This document shows positions 12,101-20,284 of a stretch of DNA of 64,000 nucleotides, one piece after another. Both the position numbers and the translations under genes were made by a program. Source of the stretch: Nereocystis luetkeana (lineage: Eukaryota > Sar > Phaeophyceae > Laminariales > Laminariaceae); assembly GCA_031213475.1 (NCBI GenBank), contig JARUPZ010000009.1, positions 1,776,001-1,840,000 on the forward strand. Reading direction: 5' to 3'. A model generated the notes under the pieces. It saw only the letters and a list, made by a program, of their open reading frames with translations, ran no database searches and was not told where the DNA came from. The stretch's first letter is position 1. Every line of letters starts with the position of its first letter.

Positions 12101-15100
12101 GACAGTGTACTGCTGCCATTCAGTATACTGAAAGGTTTTGGCGACAGTATTAGTAGTGCTGTTAACAGTAGTATTACGGAGGACCATAGTTAATAGGACC
12201 AAATATTGTTAGTAGAAATGGTTGAATCTATAGGTTTTTATGTATACCACAGATCCTATTAAGTAGAAATGGTTAAATCTATAGGTTTTTATGTATACCA
12301 CAGATCCTATTAACTATGGTCCCCCGTGATAGTACAAGTTGCAACAGTAGTAGTGGTAGTAACAGCCCTGTGTTTGGTGTGGTAATCAGCTTTCTGAGGT
12401 GTTGTCACTTGTGGTGGTGGGGGTTGTGGTGATTGTGTCGGTGTTGCCAGTTGCGGCGTTGGTGTGCTGGTGGCTTTGTCGTTGCTGCTGTGTTTGTTGG
12501 TGTTCTTGCTCTCGTTCATTTTATATAGGCGCGTAGACGCGACATCTGTATACACCGTCGGTTGTCGTTCTTTCTTGGTCTGGATGTTTGATGTACCGGT
12601 ATGTCGCCAATCTCGTTGTTTTTTGTTTTCCCCACTGATCTCCTCCCCTCCCTCCCTCCCATCCTCCTCCTCCTCCTCTTCCACCTCCTCCTCGTCCTCC
12701 TCATCCCCTCCCCCCCCCCCTCCTCCTCTTCCGCCTCCTCCTCGCCCCCTTTTCTCCTACCTCCGCTCCTATCCTCCACCCCCCCCCTCTTCTTCCCCCC
12801 CCCCCCCCCCCGCGTCCTCCTCCTCGCCCACCTCGTCCGCCCCCCGCCCCCCCCCCCCCCCGCTCTTTTCCTCCTCTCCTCCCTCTCTCTCGATTGCCCT
12901 TGCCACCTGACGCGACAGGACCCGTTGACGAACTCAAACCATACGTGCTACGATATAGGCGAGTGTTCGGACTGTGGGGGCTCCTGCACAAGTGGCTACA
13001 ATTACACCAACTGGTTGTTCGACCTCGAGGACGACCCTAGGGAGGAGATCAACTTGATCGAACTTTACCCGGATGTAAGAGGGGGGGGAGAGAGAGAAGG
13101 AAAGAAAAGAAACTGGAATGGATTAAAAGGCAATGACATATCAATGAAACCGACATGAAACTCGAGATCGAAACGAAAGTGAACCCAGAACGACATGGCC
13201 GATTCTTGCGAGGAGCACAACTTGATCTACAGTATTTTTATTCGGATCTAGGGAGAAAGTGAGATACAATGAAACCGAAATGAAGCCGATACCGAAATAA
13301 AGCGAATTCGAAACGAAACCGACATCGAAACGAAACCGATGACGAAAGGCCGATTCTAGTGAGGAGCACAACATGATAGACGCTTACTCACGTGTAAAAA
13401 AAAACACTCATTGAAAAAATACGAACGGGCGAAATAAAAAACCGAAGCCGGAAAACGGAGCGAAACGAAACCGAATAACACGAAACCGATATCGAAACAA
13501 ACTTGGAATTGAACCTGAGATGAAACCGAAATACAGCCAAAACGAATCCGGAAACTGAAATGGCACCGAAACGCAACAACAGCCGAGCCGCAACGAAGGC
13601 CGAATTCCAATGAAACCGGACCGAACCGAAACAGAACAGAGATCGGAACTGAAACGCGAGGAATCTTCTTTTTAGTCTTTTAGTTTTCACAAATACGTCG
13701 ACCGATTGTTTGACCGAAGTATTGCTCAATAGTTGATACTTACCCCCCCCCCACCCCTATTTTACAGAGGTTGGGTTGGCGTCAGTTGGCAACGACACTG
13801 TAAAACATGCCGCTCACTACGTGAGCTAGACAACCAGGGTACCCTTTTTTGTGTTTTTTTTTGGCGGTCGCCCACAGCTGGTTGTCGAGTTAGATCGTTT
13901 GTGCGAGGTAAATAACCTTTACTCCGCACAAGTGGGAATGATCGTATTACGTAGTGTTCAAGGTAAGGCACCCAAGAGGCAGTTACATAGTACTCCCATT
14001 GCTGTCTCTGGAATTGCCTACACCGGAAATTAAATTAACTCATTGAAGCCGCCACCCATATGCAAGTCCGCCTCACAAGCGGTCCTTAGTAGGATGCAGC
14101 TCACCATTCATGCGACTCGCCGGACACCTCACGGCGCTTCACGCTTGGTGCAAGCAATGTCTGCCTGGTCGGTGAAAACCCAACATGCTCCGCCCCGGCA
14201 TTGTAGGGATGCGAGGGTCTATGGTCATACGACTACGGCCATGCATGAGATCGAGTACATCTCTCCTATCGAGTACACTGGGCTCCGCCGCCCCGCGCCC
14301 GTTCTCTCCTTTTCCGCCCCCCCCCCCCCCCCGCCGTCTCGAAAGGGATGCGGAGTCAATGGTCAAATGACTAAGGCAAGCAACACATGAGTACCCCTTC
14401 CCCCCCTAAATGATATATATTTAGGTTGAGCTTGGCAACGACACTGTAATACGTGCCGCTTACTACTTGATGAACTAGACAACCAGGGTACCATTTTTTT
14501 TTTTCTTATTTGTTTGGCGGTCGGTCACAGCGTCACGGCTGGTGGCCGAGGTGGGTCATTTGTGCGGGGTGGAGAAGCTTTACTCTGTACAAGGAATATG
14601 GCCGTATCACGTAGTGTTCTATGGTAAGGTACCTAAGAGGCCGTTACATCGTACTCCCATTGCTGTTCCTGGCGGTGGCCACACAGGATTTCAAATTGGC
14701 TCATTGAACTTAGCATCCACATGCAAGCCCGCGTCACAAGCGTTTCTCAGTAGCATGCAGCCCACCATTTATGCGACTCGCCGGACACCTCTAGGCGCCT
14801 CGCGATTGGTGCAAGCAATGTCTGCCGGGTCGGTGAAAACCCAACTTGCTCCGTCCCGGCAATGTAGAGATGCGAGGGTCTATGGTCATACTACTACGGC
14901 CATGCATACCGCCCTCCCCTCTCCACTACTCGTTGTTCCTCCGCCTCCCCCTTCCCCCTTCCGCAGCTTCCCCACCCCCCCCCCCTCTCCCTCCTCCCTC
15001 CCTCTCTTACCCTTTCCCCTCCCCTCCTCCGCCTCTCACATACCACCCCCCACCCCCCTACTTCGTACGACTACGGCCATGCATGATAATGAGTCCCCCC

Positions 15101-15440
15101 CCCCGCTTGAAACCCTCGAATGCCCGCTTGAAACCCTCGAATACAGCTCGCACAAAAACTGCGCGTCCGGGCGTACGAAATAGCCTTCCAGGAGTATGCA
15201 AACTCTTCCTACTCGGCCATAGACGAGGATGCGTACTACGTCTGGGTGAAGCATAACTGGTGGATGGTACCGTGGTATGAGGAGGCTCTGGGCGCTACCG
15301 ATTACTCGTTTGGTTCTGCTGATGATGACGATGATGACCGCGAGGGTGATGATGGTGGCGGGGATGGTGATGCGAGCAACAGTAGCAGTAGTAGCACTGC
15401 TACTGCGTCATGGACTTCGGCGATGTCCAGCAGCGAGTAG
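63..15440 (+). CDS. Arylsulfatase (arylsulfatase B-like), 3' part, eight exons
   Basis: Sulfatases hydrolyse sulfate esters; in an alga the likely substrates are sulfated polysaccharides or glycans, in a secretory or extracellular place (inferred; the N-terminus is outside the window). Exons 63-156, 1166-1248, 3925-4101, 4967-5097, 5513-5638, 7721-7838, 12919-13074 and 15147-15440 join in phase to 392 residues ending at TAG. Family landmarks: YLSHQAVHDPLG (residues 16-27, active-site His region), ASDNGG (89-94, metal-binding Asp-Asn), LRGIK...WEGGVK (105-118, sulfate-binding Lys), HVTDWIPTI, PLDGVDQW, and NWLFDLEDDPREEINLIELY near the end. The usual length is about 500-600 residues, so roughly 150 N-terminal residues, including the formylglycine C-x-P-S-R motif, should lie upstream. 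Introns run from 415 bp to 5.1 kb and are packed with repeats. No disabling change is seen in the visible exons. Confidence 0.88.
322..425 (+). pseudogene. Relic copy of sulfatase exon 1
   Basis: After TTTTTTTTAG at about 313-320, the frame reads K-S-P-Q-D-E-H-P-L-F-F-stop-L-A-H-Q-A-M-L-D-P-L-G-F-P. It aligns residue by residue with exon 1 (K-T-P-H-D-E-N-P-L-F-M-Y-L-S-H-Q-A-V-H-D-P-L-G-L-P). A TAA sits where exon 1 has Tyr, so it cannot replace exon 1 as it stands. It is read as a tandem exon duplication that decayed. Confidence 0.72.
486..583. mobile_element. Family B element, copy 1 (piggyBac-like MITE)
   Basis: Family B consists of roughly 97-bp near-palindromes. Each reads TTAA, CCCTTTTAGAACCGCAGTCC, CGTTTTGGGGACAAA, a short centre around ACTTGAAATTT, then the inverse and TTAA again. 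The TTAA borders and C-C-C-T-T-T ends match the piggyBac superfamily (assignment inferred). No coding capacity. This copy is degenerate (TTGA at the left). Confidence 0.65.
712..821. mobile_element. Family A element, copy 1 (TA-flanked MITE)
   Basis: Family A units are about 105 bp with inverted ends TTACGGGGGACCATAGTTAA and a centre like TATAGGTTTTTATGTACACC. Better copies are flanked by TA on both sides, as expected for Tc1/mariner-type (Stowaway-like) MITEs; the superfamily is inferred. This copy has extra Gs in its left end. Confidence 0.72.
856..1105. repeat. Tandem duplication in sulfatase intron 1
   Basis: GTACACCACTGCTGTA, a CGTGGAAAAA(A)TCGTGCGCT stretch and a CTCGCTTGCTTGC run occur at about 862-935 and again at 1020-1095. 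Confidence 0.65.
1166..1248 (+). CDS. Sulfatase exon 2
   Basis: It encodes (D)GFTAEEWEVLDAVYEATG and then STLRLRFAK, the helix that precedes the M-D-K-x-V-G segment in this family. The acceptor is GTGTAG at 1160-1165 and the donor is AAG|GTAAGA at 1249. Phase 1 on entry and phase 0 on exit match the neighbouring exons exactly. A family D inverted-repeat element begins only six bases past the exon. Confidence 0.82.
1255..1509. mobile_element. Family D inverted-repeat element, copy 1
   Basis: Family D units are 243-255 bp with inverted ends like GCGTTCTACGATAGAGGT and its inverse ACCTCTATCGTAGAACGC. The body includes CCGAAATCGTCGGAATGTCA and a stretch around GGAGCTC-CTCAAGTGAGGAGC. No coding capacity, superfamily unknown. 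This copy starts six bases after sulfatase exon 2. Confidence 0.72.
1850..2390 (-). repeat. Family C dispersed repeat, copy 1
   Basis: Family C is a non-coding repeat of about 0.5 kb. Read on its own strand it starts AGGTTGGGTTGGCGT, runs through GACAACCAGGGTACC, a T-rich stretch, TTGGCGGTC, CACCCAAGAGGCAGTTACAT and GGTCGGTGAAAACCCGACGT, and ends GGTCTATGGTCATACGACTA-CGGCCATGCATGA before a C-tract. Copies often sit between C-tracts on the same strand. The class is unknown; it could be SINE-like or another non-autonomous element. Confidence 0.72.
2709..2813. mobile_element. Family A element, copy 2
   Basis: Arms TTACGGGGGGCCATAGTAAA and TTTACTTTGGCCTCCCGCAA. The DNA just outside (CTCCCTCCTATTA at the left, CTCAGATCC and CAGGCTCTTC at the right) resembles the flanks of copy 3. 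Confidence 0.78.
2928..3025. mobile_element. Family B element, copy 2
   Basis: A good copy with intact TTAA at both ends and a centre ACTACTTGAAATTTGAGTG. Its right TTAA is also the left TTAA of the next copy. Confidence 0.78.
3022..3120. mobile_element. Family B element, copy 3, abutting copy 2
   Basis: It starts at the shared TTAA (3022-3025) and ends GGGGTTGA. It is more diverged and has ACACATGTGT-like changes in the left arm. Confidence 0.68.
3446..3840 (+). repeat. Two family C tail fragments in tandem
   Basis: Each begins in the CTCATGCGACTCG-like stretch (3446-3625, then 3640-3838), keeps GGTCGGTGAAAACCCGACGT and ends CCATGCATGA. The second holds three copies of TCCCTCCCGGCTATGCAG (3724-3778) and runs into a long C-tract just before sulfatase exon 3. 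Confidence 0.68.
3925..4101 (+). CDS. Sulfatase exon 3 (metal and sulfate binding)
   Basis: It runs from VLMFMDKTVGMLLEYLEKEG through ASDNGGCP to LRGIKHSYWEGGVK. The acceptor is ATGATACAG ending at 3924. To join exon 4 in phase as WEGGVK-VPSFVYS, the exon must end at AAG (4099-4101) before GCGAGA, so the intron would be of the rarer GC-AG type. Two further copies of the exon's 3' end lie downstream (4183-4232 and 4404-4452). Confidence 0.82.
4183..4232 (+). pseudogene. Second copy of the 3' end of sulfatase exon 3
   Basis: It repeats the R-G-I-K-H-S-Y-W-E-G-G-V-K-A-R segment of 4066-4110 almost unchanged, just after a C-tract at 4166-4180. It has no exon 3 start and lies in the intron. Confidence 0.75.
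4404..4452 (+). pseudogene. Third, more diverged copy of the exon 3 end
   Basis: It reads G-I-K-H-F-H-W-A-R-G-A-K-A-R-T, with AAG|GCAAGA at the old splice border. That is a better GC-type donor than the one used by exon 3. It lies in the same intron. Confidence 0.6.
4967..5097 (+). CDS. Sulfatase exon 4
   Basis: It encodes VPSFVYSKSHIPVEAQGTEY and NELMHVTDWIPTIAKAAGVR, the conserved H-V-T/S-D-W-x-P-T block of sulfatases. The acceptor is CCATCTCAG ending at 4966, and the donor is GGCAG|GTCAGG at 5098. It ends in phase 2, and the split codon is completed by the C of exon 5. Confidence 0.85.
5513..5638 (+). CDS. Sulfatase exon 5
   Basis: It encodes AGPLDGVDQWAHMIGLDRST and then R-T-E-M-L-Y-N-F-D-P with ILWTSKT, the family's L-D-G-x-D and E-x-L-Y-N blocks. 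A 120-bp pyrimidine-rich stretch leads to the acceptor CCATAG at 5507-5512. The donor is ACTGC|GTGAGT at 5639. Confidence 0.85.
5734..6256 (+). repeat. Family C dispersed repeat, copy 2
   Basis: A full-length copy in sulfatase intron 5, preceded by a C-tract at 5718-5730 and followed by CACCCCCCCCC. Confidence 0.75.
7563..7659. mobile_element. Family B element, copy 4, in sulfatase intron 5
   Basis: A well-kept copy bordered by TTAA at 7563-7566 and 7656-7659. It ends only about 60 bases before the exon 6 acceptor. Confidence 0.8.
7721..7838 (+). CDS. Sulfatase exon 6
   Basis: It encodes IGTPGFLLPQGAFRQGKYKL followed by TFNEWCSGWYSFDTAIQEL. The acceptor is GTATTTTCAG ending at 7720 and the donor is GAACTG|GTGCGT at 7839. 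The first base completes the Ala codon left open by exon 5, which excludes the alternative acceptor at 7751-7752 because that would put the exon out of frame. Confidence 0.82.
7981..8091. mobile_element. Family A element, copy 3
   Basis: Arms TTACTGGGGACCATAGTAAA and ACTCTGGTCCCCCGTAA, with TA on both sides. It lies 61 bp left of the LTR element in sulfatase intron 6. Confidence 0.82.
8153..8520 (-). repeat. LTR, left copy
   Basis: It shares its exact boundaries (TAAGGGATCAATTCGTGC ... CCATGTCCGACA) and length with the right copy. Confidence 0.87.
9230..9319. mobile_element. Degenerate family B copy inside the LTR element
   Basis: The right arm is clear (CCAAGTAGTTTGTCCCCAAA and AGGGGTTAA). 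The left arm is eroded. It lies within the internal region of the LTR element at 8153-11317. Confidence 0.5.
9709..10018. repeat. 82-bp tandem repeat, four copies, inside the LTR element
   Basis: GTTCACCATGCCCGGTCGTG recurs at 9721, 9803, 9885 and 9967, always 82 bp apart. The unit also has TTTGGTCCTCTCGTCAACCG and ATGCAATCAACGCAGTGCAG. The copies are almost identical. Confidence 0.9.
10048..10908 (-). CDS. Internal 286-residue frame of the LTR element, possibly gag-like
   Basis: It begins shortly after the 5' LTR (about 40 bp) in element orientation, where gag is expected. The translation has a W-T-P-E-E-W-K-E-L-Q segment, an Ala-rich stretch (about residues 52-70), a Gln/Glu-rich stretch, a possible helix (VKEQQEAIEKHVDQQLRARR), a Gln run and an acidic patch (DITEEESDEEEQ). 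No zinc knuckle or other gag motif is visible, so the gag reading rests on position only. Confidence 0.5.
   Translation of the reverse strand: MQRTMVGFVVLGEELPWMTRILDQERRHREGADIGLGTWTPEEWKELQETAAAPSAAAAAASAAASAAAAKQQEQEQEQEERHGRPGAGCRMDLSSFHLLTVKEQQEAIEKHVDQQLRARRGHATAANAREEARKKTENTHQAQDNGSRSCDNSSPADPVLSRAKSAAQQQQQQQHQVRASTYVKKGDEELMDITEEESDEEEQHGLEREVVPMDGMGLVGEIGVMEGAVGCSENIDEDDGAPNGSAWERVGIGTGWSCSGTFVGWGCEVAGRRPTRLRRARVREK
10950..11317 (-). repeat. LTR, right copy
   Basis: It matches the left copy over 368 bp and is followed by the second AATAC. Confidence 0.87.
11390..11920. repeat. Degenerate repeats rich in AGATC
   Basis: Three loosely similar segments share CAAGGGCCGTGTCCTGCAGA, CAGATCT and CGATCTAC-type words. 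They lie right of the LTR element in the same intron. No gene seen. Confidence 0.45.
12174..12329. mobile_element. Family A element, copy 4, with internal duplication
   Basis: It is 156 bp instead of about 105 bp. The stretch AGTAGAAATGGTTGAATCTA to CCACAGATCCTATTAA occurs twice in tandem (about 12213-12312), while the outer arms are normal and TA-flanked. Confidence 0.85.
12650..12900. repeat. Pyrimidine tract before sulfatase exon 7
   Basis: About 250 bp of TCCTCC/CCCC sequence ends just before the acceptor at 12918. Long proline- or serine-like frames here are products of base composition. Confidence 0.7.
12919..13074 (+). CDS. Sulfatase exon 7
   Basis: It encodes DPLTNSNHTCYDIGECSDCG and the C-terminal sulfatase signature NWLFDLEDDPREEINLIELY-PD. 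The acceptor is GACGCGACAG ending at 12918 and the donor is CCGGAT|GTAAGA at 13075. Several Cys residues (C-Y-D-I-G-E-C-S-D-C-G-G-S-C) suggest disulfides in a secreted protein (inference). Confidence 0.86.
13100..13660. repeat. GAAACCGA-themed degenerate island in sulfatase intron 7
   Basis: Variants of CGAAACGAAACCGA recur every 10-20 bases through the whole stretch. Sub-repeats include GCCGATTCT(A/T)G(T/C)GAGGAGCACAAC at 13198 and 13350. Confidence 0.65.
13760..14280 (+). repeat. Family C dispersed repeat, copy 3
   Basis: A full-length copy in sulfatase intron 7, preceded by C-rich sequence at 13742-13757. Very like copy 2. Confidence 0.75.
14410..14910 (+). repeat. Family C dispersed repeat, copy 4
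   Basis: A more diverged full-length copy directly after copy 3. Between them (14335-14395) lies a fragment of the tail module (ATGGTCAAATGACTAAGGC) ending in a C-tract. Confidence 0.7.
15066..15106 (+). repeat. Family C tail end
   Basis: TACGACTACGGCCATGCATG followed by ATAATGAGT and a C-tract, just left of the last sulfatase exon. Confidence 0.55.
15147..15440 (+). CDS. Sulfatase last exon with acidic/serine tail
   Basis: It encodes LAQKLRVRAYEIAFQEYANS, then YYVWVKHNWWMVPWYEEALG, then a low-complexity tail (D6, then D/G-rich, then S/T-rich) to TAG at 15438-15440. The acceptor is GAATACAG ending at 15146. The tail is the first of about three tandem copies of a Ser/Asp-coding repeat; the other copies lie past the stop. 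Confidence 0.78.
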   Translation, partial: LAQKLRVRAYEIAFQEYANSSYSAIDEDAYYVWVKHNWWMVPWYEEALGATDYSFGSADDDDDDREGDDGGGDGDASNSSSSSTATASWTSAMSSSE

Positions 15441-15635
15441 AGATGGTGATGGTGGTGGTGATGCGAGCAGCCGCACTAGCAGTAGCCCTTCTGCTGAGTC
15501 ATGGACTTGTACAGTTTCTGGCAGCGATACAATCTTGTGTTAATGGTGGTGATGATGGCGATTTCGAGCAGTAATAGTAGTAGTAGCGCTACTGCTCAAT
15601 CACGGGCTTGTACGGCTTCCAGCAACGGGAACATG
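15361..15635 (+). repeat. Tandem repeat of about 95 bp across the sulfatase stop codon
   Basis: Three diverged units (about 15361-15440, 15441-15535 and 15546-15630) share GATGGTGATGCGAGCAG, a Ser/Thr-coding AGTAGCAGTAGT stretch, TCATGGACTTGTAC and a final TCCAGCAGCG. The gene's TAG falls in the first unit. The rest is probably 3' untranslated region. Confidence 0.65.
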
Positions 15636-15659
15636 TTGTCGGTGTTGGAGGAGAGGGAG

Positions 15660-16960
15660 GGGGTGATGGCGGTGCTACGTCGGCGATGGTCGATCGATTC
15701 GATGAATCGGTCGGTGAATCGGTCGGAATATGTCTGGTAGTACATCGATCTTGTCAATTAATTTATTCGATACGTGTGTTTTGATTCGATCGACTGACCA
15801 ATTGTTCTCATCCGTAGGTTGTCGGTTTGGCTGGTTCCTTAATCGCTTTTTCAATAGGTCGACTAAGCTGTTTATCGACAAGTGGATACATCTGTTGAGC
15901 GAGAGGTCGATCAATCGGTGGGCAAATCGGTCGATTTGTTATGGTTAGTCGGTTGGTGGATTGATCAGTCGGTTTTCTCGTTCGGTTGAATTGATACGTC
16001 TTACGTTGATATTGATTCGCTGGGCGGAACAACTGTTCTCATCAGTTGGTCCTCGGATCGGATGGTGGTTCCACAGTCGGTTTGTCAGTAGGTCGATAAA
16101 CCTGTTGATCGACTCGTGGATACATACATGTGTCGATCGAGGGGTCGGTCAGCGGGCTAATGCAATCGATCTTTCGATTAGCCCATCGGCCGGTCTTTTG
16201 ATTACGCGGACTGATCAACCGCTGTGTCAATAAGCAGTTCGTTGAAGCGGTTGGTAACGTCAATCGGTTTCATGCACCTGTCCATCAATCGCTCAATCAG
16301 CCGGTTGGTTCTGGTTTTATCGGCTGATCGACGCCTGCCACGATAGGGGTACTGTACCTTGTTTTGGCCTTCTGAGGCAACCTTTTTCTGACTGCCGGGG
16401 GTCCTCAAGGGCACTGAGGGACTCTACCCAATATTGTCGGAACACCGTTTGTTTTTATCACGCCATTCTTTGTACACCTCGAGCATCGGATACATAGCAA
16501 TTCCATGTTTTTTCAACGTCAATTTCTCGGGGAAAGTGTAGAGCTATGCTGTAATCAAGTAATGAACCACAGACAACAGTAGGTGCAACTTCTATCGCAG
16601 CACGTATCGATCGATTAGTTTATCAGTAGGTCGTTTGATCGGCTGAGTTTGGATACAATCGGTACGTCAATACGTCAATCAATTGGTTGCTTCGATGGGC
16701 TGATCGAATTGCTTTTTTTATGTAGGGCGTCGACATCGATTTTGGATACAATCGGTACATCAGTATGTCGATCAATTGGTTGTTTCAATGGGCAGATCGA
16801 ATTGTTTTTTCCATGTAGGTCGTCGAAATCGATCAGTTGCTTGAATCTGTTGGTCCGTCAATCGGTTTATTGATCGGTCAGTCATCGTTCTGATTCCATA
16901 GGTCAATCCATTGGTTTCATCAGAGGATCGTGCAATGGGCCGATCCGTCATTCGGTTGGT
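15660..16960. repeat. CGGTCGATC-themed degenerate island
   Basis: Short variants of TCGGTCGATCAATCGGTT recur in both orientations over 1.3 kb. A sharper local duplication is at about 16640-16720 and 16740-16820 (GGATACAATCGGTAC ... CAATTGGTTG). No gene recognised. Confidence 0.62.
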
Positions 16961-17169
16961 TCATCACTCTGAAATCCTTTGGTTCGAATCGCTCCATAGG
17001 CCGAGGCGATTCACATATCACGCTTTAGATCATCTTTGTGCTGTTTCGTTTGTCGTCGTGGTAGCCGTGTGGTGTTGTGGTGTTTGGTGGTTCAACCAGT
17101 GGTTGTTGGTGGTTCAACCATCGACGAAACGGGGGAAAGGGGTAGGGGGATACATGACCCCCCCCCCCC

Positions 17170-17312
17170 CGAACCTCACCGCGCCTCGCTCTAGGGGCAA
17201 GCGATGTGTACGTGGTCGGTGAAAACCCGACGTGCTCCGTTCCGGCATTGTAGGGGTGCGAGGGTCTATGGTCAAATGACTACGTCCATGTATGGCATGA
17301 GTGCACCCCCCC
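17170..17312 (+). repeat. Family C tail fragment between C-tracts
   Basis: It has GCAAGCGATGTGTACGTGGT, GGTGAAAACCCGACGTGCTC and the ATGAGTGCACCCCCC end. A C-tract also precedes it (17158-17170). Confidence 0.65.
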
Positions 17313-17439
17313 CCCCTTTAAAGGGGGAGGGGACGGGGGATACATGACCCCCCCCCCCATCCCGGTCCGTTGGTTGGGTCTTGATGCGCAATCAACACTC
17401 GCTTTCTTCCCGGGTTTGGACGTTTTTTGCGTGTTTTTG

Positions 17440-18215
17440 TTCCACTTTGATCTAAAGCGGCTCGTTTTGCTTTGCTTTCTTGCTGGCTTTCCTTGCTTAC
17501 TGGCTGGCTTGCTTGCTCTGCTTGCTTCTTTAGTTGCGCTGGTCGCTTTGCTTGCTGTGCTTGTTTTGCCTGCTTTGCTGGCTCTTTTCTTACTTTCTTG
17601 CGGGCTTGCTTGTATAATATACCAGGTTTATTTTTTGCTCTAGTTTTGTTTTTTGTTCGATTTTATTTTTCATTCTTCTGTTTTCGCAAGTCTTGCTCCG
17701 TCCTTCGTAAAACGGTTCGTGCGTTGGGCCGAGAGAGCGGTGGGGGTAGTGAGGTGCAGCTTGGAAACAAAAGAATCATTTTCGTTCGAAAGGAGTGAGT
17801 GCTCCGAAGAAGGAAAGGATCAGGAGAGGAAAGGCAATTAACAGTACAAAGTCACACCTCTACCAGCTGCGTCTTATATAGATGCGGGGAAATGCCCTCC
17901 TCCTTCGCGTGGTGTGATTTGTTTCATATCGGTCTACCGTGTTGTTGTTCTCTACCGGGTTTCTGCTTGGCGTTTTCACCACGTCGGTATTGTCTGATAT
18001 CATTTTGGTCGTTTCCCTGCCGTGTTGATATTTTGTTGTGTCATTTTGTCGTGTTTTTTGTTGTCGCTTGGGTCGATTTTCTGCTGTTTTGGTAATTTCT
18101 CTTCCCTTTTGGTATTTTTTCTTGTCATTTGGCGGCCGCTTGTTTCCTTGTGGTGGCTTGTCTCTTGTCCCTTGTAGGATGTAGTTGTGAGTAGGGATAA
18201 CGGGGATTGTGGAGC
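17440..18215. other. No gene seen; CTTGCTT-rich stretch
   Basis: 17460-17620 is built of GCTTGCTT-like words. The remainder is T-rich with no recognisable coding signal. Confidence 0.5.
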
Positions 18216-18217
18216 AT

Positions 18218-18350
18218 GCTGTTTGCTGATGCTGTTTGCTGACGCTGTTTGCTGACGCTGTTTGCTGATGCTGTTTGCTGACGCTGTTTGCTGACGCTGT
18301 TTGCTGATGCTGTTTGCTGATGCTGTTTGCCGATGCTGTGTGCCGACGCT
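18218..18350. repeat. 15-bp minisatellite, about nine copies
   Basis: The unit is TGCTGTTTGCTGACG with C/T variation near the end. It is a multiple of three, so it reads as a repeated pentapeptide on the minus strand, but no gene context supports translation. Confidence 0.85.
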
Positions 18351-20284
18351 GTCGACGCTTCGTGATGATTACATGTGCTGGTGATCCTGGGTGCTGTTAA
18401 TTCTTGCTCATAATGCTTGCTTGCAAGGCTCAGGCAGCAGCAGTCGCAGTAATTAGCTGTCTTCGATACCAAGCGCTCGAAGTGCTGTGTATTTTCGTTG
18501 CCGCCAAGCAGGCACTCGGCAACTTGCTTCTCTTAAGTCCTGCAAAGTTCAGTTATGACCTCCGGTTTTACCGTCAGGAGTTACTCGGACATGTATCCCC
18601 TTTCTCGAGCCCTGCAACTTTGTTGTCACCGGGTACCGCATGCAGTTGCTGGATATTTTGTCCTTCTTGGGCATTATGTCCTTCTTGAGTCCTGTACAGT
18701 CCTGTCCATGCCCTGCACAGTTCTGTTTACGCCTTCCGGTGTCTGTGTTCCGACGAGAGGCAAGAGGTCGATGTAGGCGGGTTTCCAACGTATAAGTTTG
18801 GTCCAACTCGCAGTGGGGAAGGCAGGAGGGGGGGGGGGCTTCGGGGCCCCGTGTGGTTTCGTTTACTGGTTGTAGCACATGTTTTGAGGGCGGCAGTACC
18901 TGGTATACGCACAGTTTTTGTTTTTGAAGCACGTAGAATGATTGTGGTCAGAACCCTGGGAGGGCTGTCTGGGCAGTATGCTGTTAATAATAATTCCTTT
19001 TGGACTGTACACCAGTTGTGGAGACAACTCACTTGGAATTAGATTCAGATGTAGGTTTCTGGACAGGGCGGTACCAAACGGGTGCGAACTCGTTCCTTGT
19101 GTTTCCGTGGCGACCTCCTCGCGCAAGCGTCCAGTCTTCGTCTCGAAAAGCAATATAGTGGGGGACAGAGCAGGGCGATGCATATTATCGTTGGCTCTGG
19201 TCTATACATATATTGTGTTGTGTACTGCAGGGGGCGGTCAGTCAAGGGGAAAAAACAAAAAAAAATACACGGGGTCTCCTACTCGCGACATTTTGCCCCA
19301 CTTGAGGGGTGTACGTCGTAAAAACCTCACCCACCCACACACTACAAAAAGAAACACCAGCAAGGCACAGTGCGTAACTCCCCTAAGGATGGCGACGATC
19401 GTGGAAGGCATTGCTGTCATACGTTTTTTTTTTTTTTGAGGCGATCGATCGGGTTGTTTTGGTCGAAGTCAGCTTTGTCTTTGGTCGAAATGGATCGTGG
19501 CAATCGTTGATTACCGTACGACGACGACGTTGCAGTCACGCGTTTTTTTTTTTGGCAGGTCATACATCTTCTTTTTTTCGTTGAGATGCATCAGTTCATC
19601 GTGAAACCGCGAGTCGTAACCCCCCCCCCCCATACACCCTATACCAAAAGAAGTGCCAGCACGGTCTGTACTTGTGAGCTTGTGAGGATGATCACGGCCA
19701 TGCGATTTTTTTTACCAGTCAGATTTGTTTTTGTAGAATTAGATCAGCCAATCGTGAAACTGCGAGGTATGTTACGCGATAAGTTACCCGTATTTAACAG
19801 CACATGAAAGTAATTCCCGGTAATTAACGTTACACAAGTAACTACTGGTGCGCGTAACTATTGTGTGGTTCGTGTTTTTTTGGTGTGATTTTGTTTTTCA
19901 CACCGGCCGCGTCGCTAAATCATACCAAGGGTTGATTGAAAACGAAGGAGCGCCTCTAACTCTTGGGGGGCGGGCAGTTGAGCTGTATTTTGGAATTGCC
20001 TGCTCTCTAAGAAAGCCCCGGTTGCAAAAAAAAAGACGGGCCTGACCTGAACGCCTGGATTGAGTTGGTCTGGATTAAACACCTTCGCTCGGTGCTGTGC
20101 CTTTTTTTTCCCCCCCGGAGTATTCGTTGTTCAATGTTAGGAGTACGGTACAAGAGAGAAAAAAACGTGCACGTACAAGAATATTGCCCGAGAGTTTCGT
20201 GGAGAGATCAAGTTGATCGATCGACACACTACTGCTTGGTATGTTTTTCGTTTGTTTGAACAAGGATGGCGCTCGAGGGGTGGA
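18350..20284. other. No gene recognised
   Basis: The stretch has short frames without family resemblance, one TACCWGGTA palindrome at 18897, and C- and T-tracts (19429-19438, 19620-19630). Nothing else stands out. Confidence 0.4.

Noticed and set aside
12464-13158. Frames of 148 and 185 codons before and over sulfatase exon 7
   Set aside because: The first part is a pyrimidine tract without stops; only the 156-bp exon 7 within it has family similarity and splice borders.
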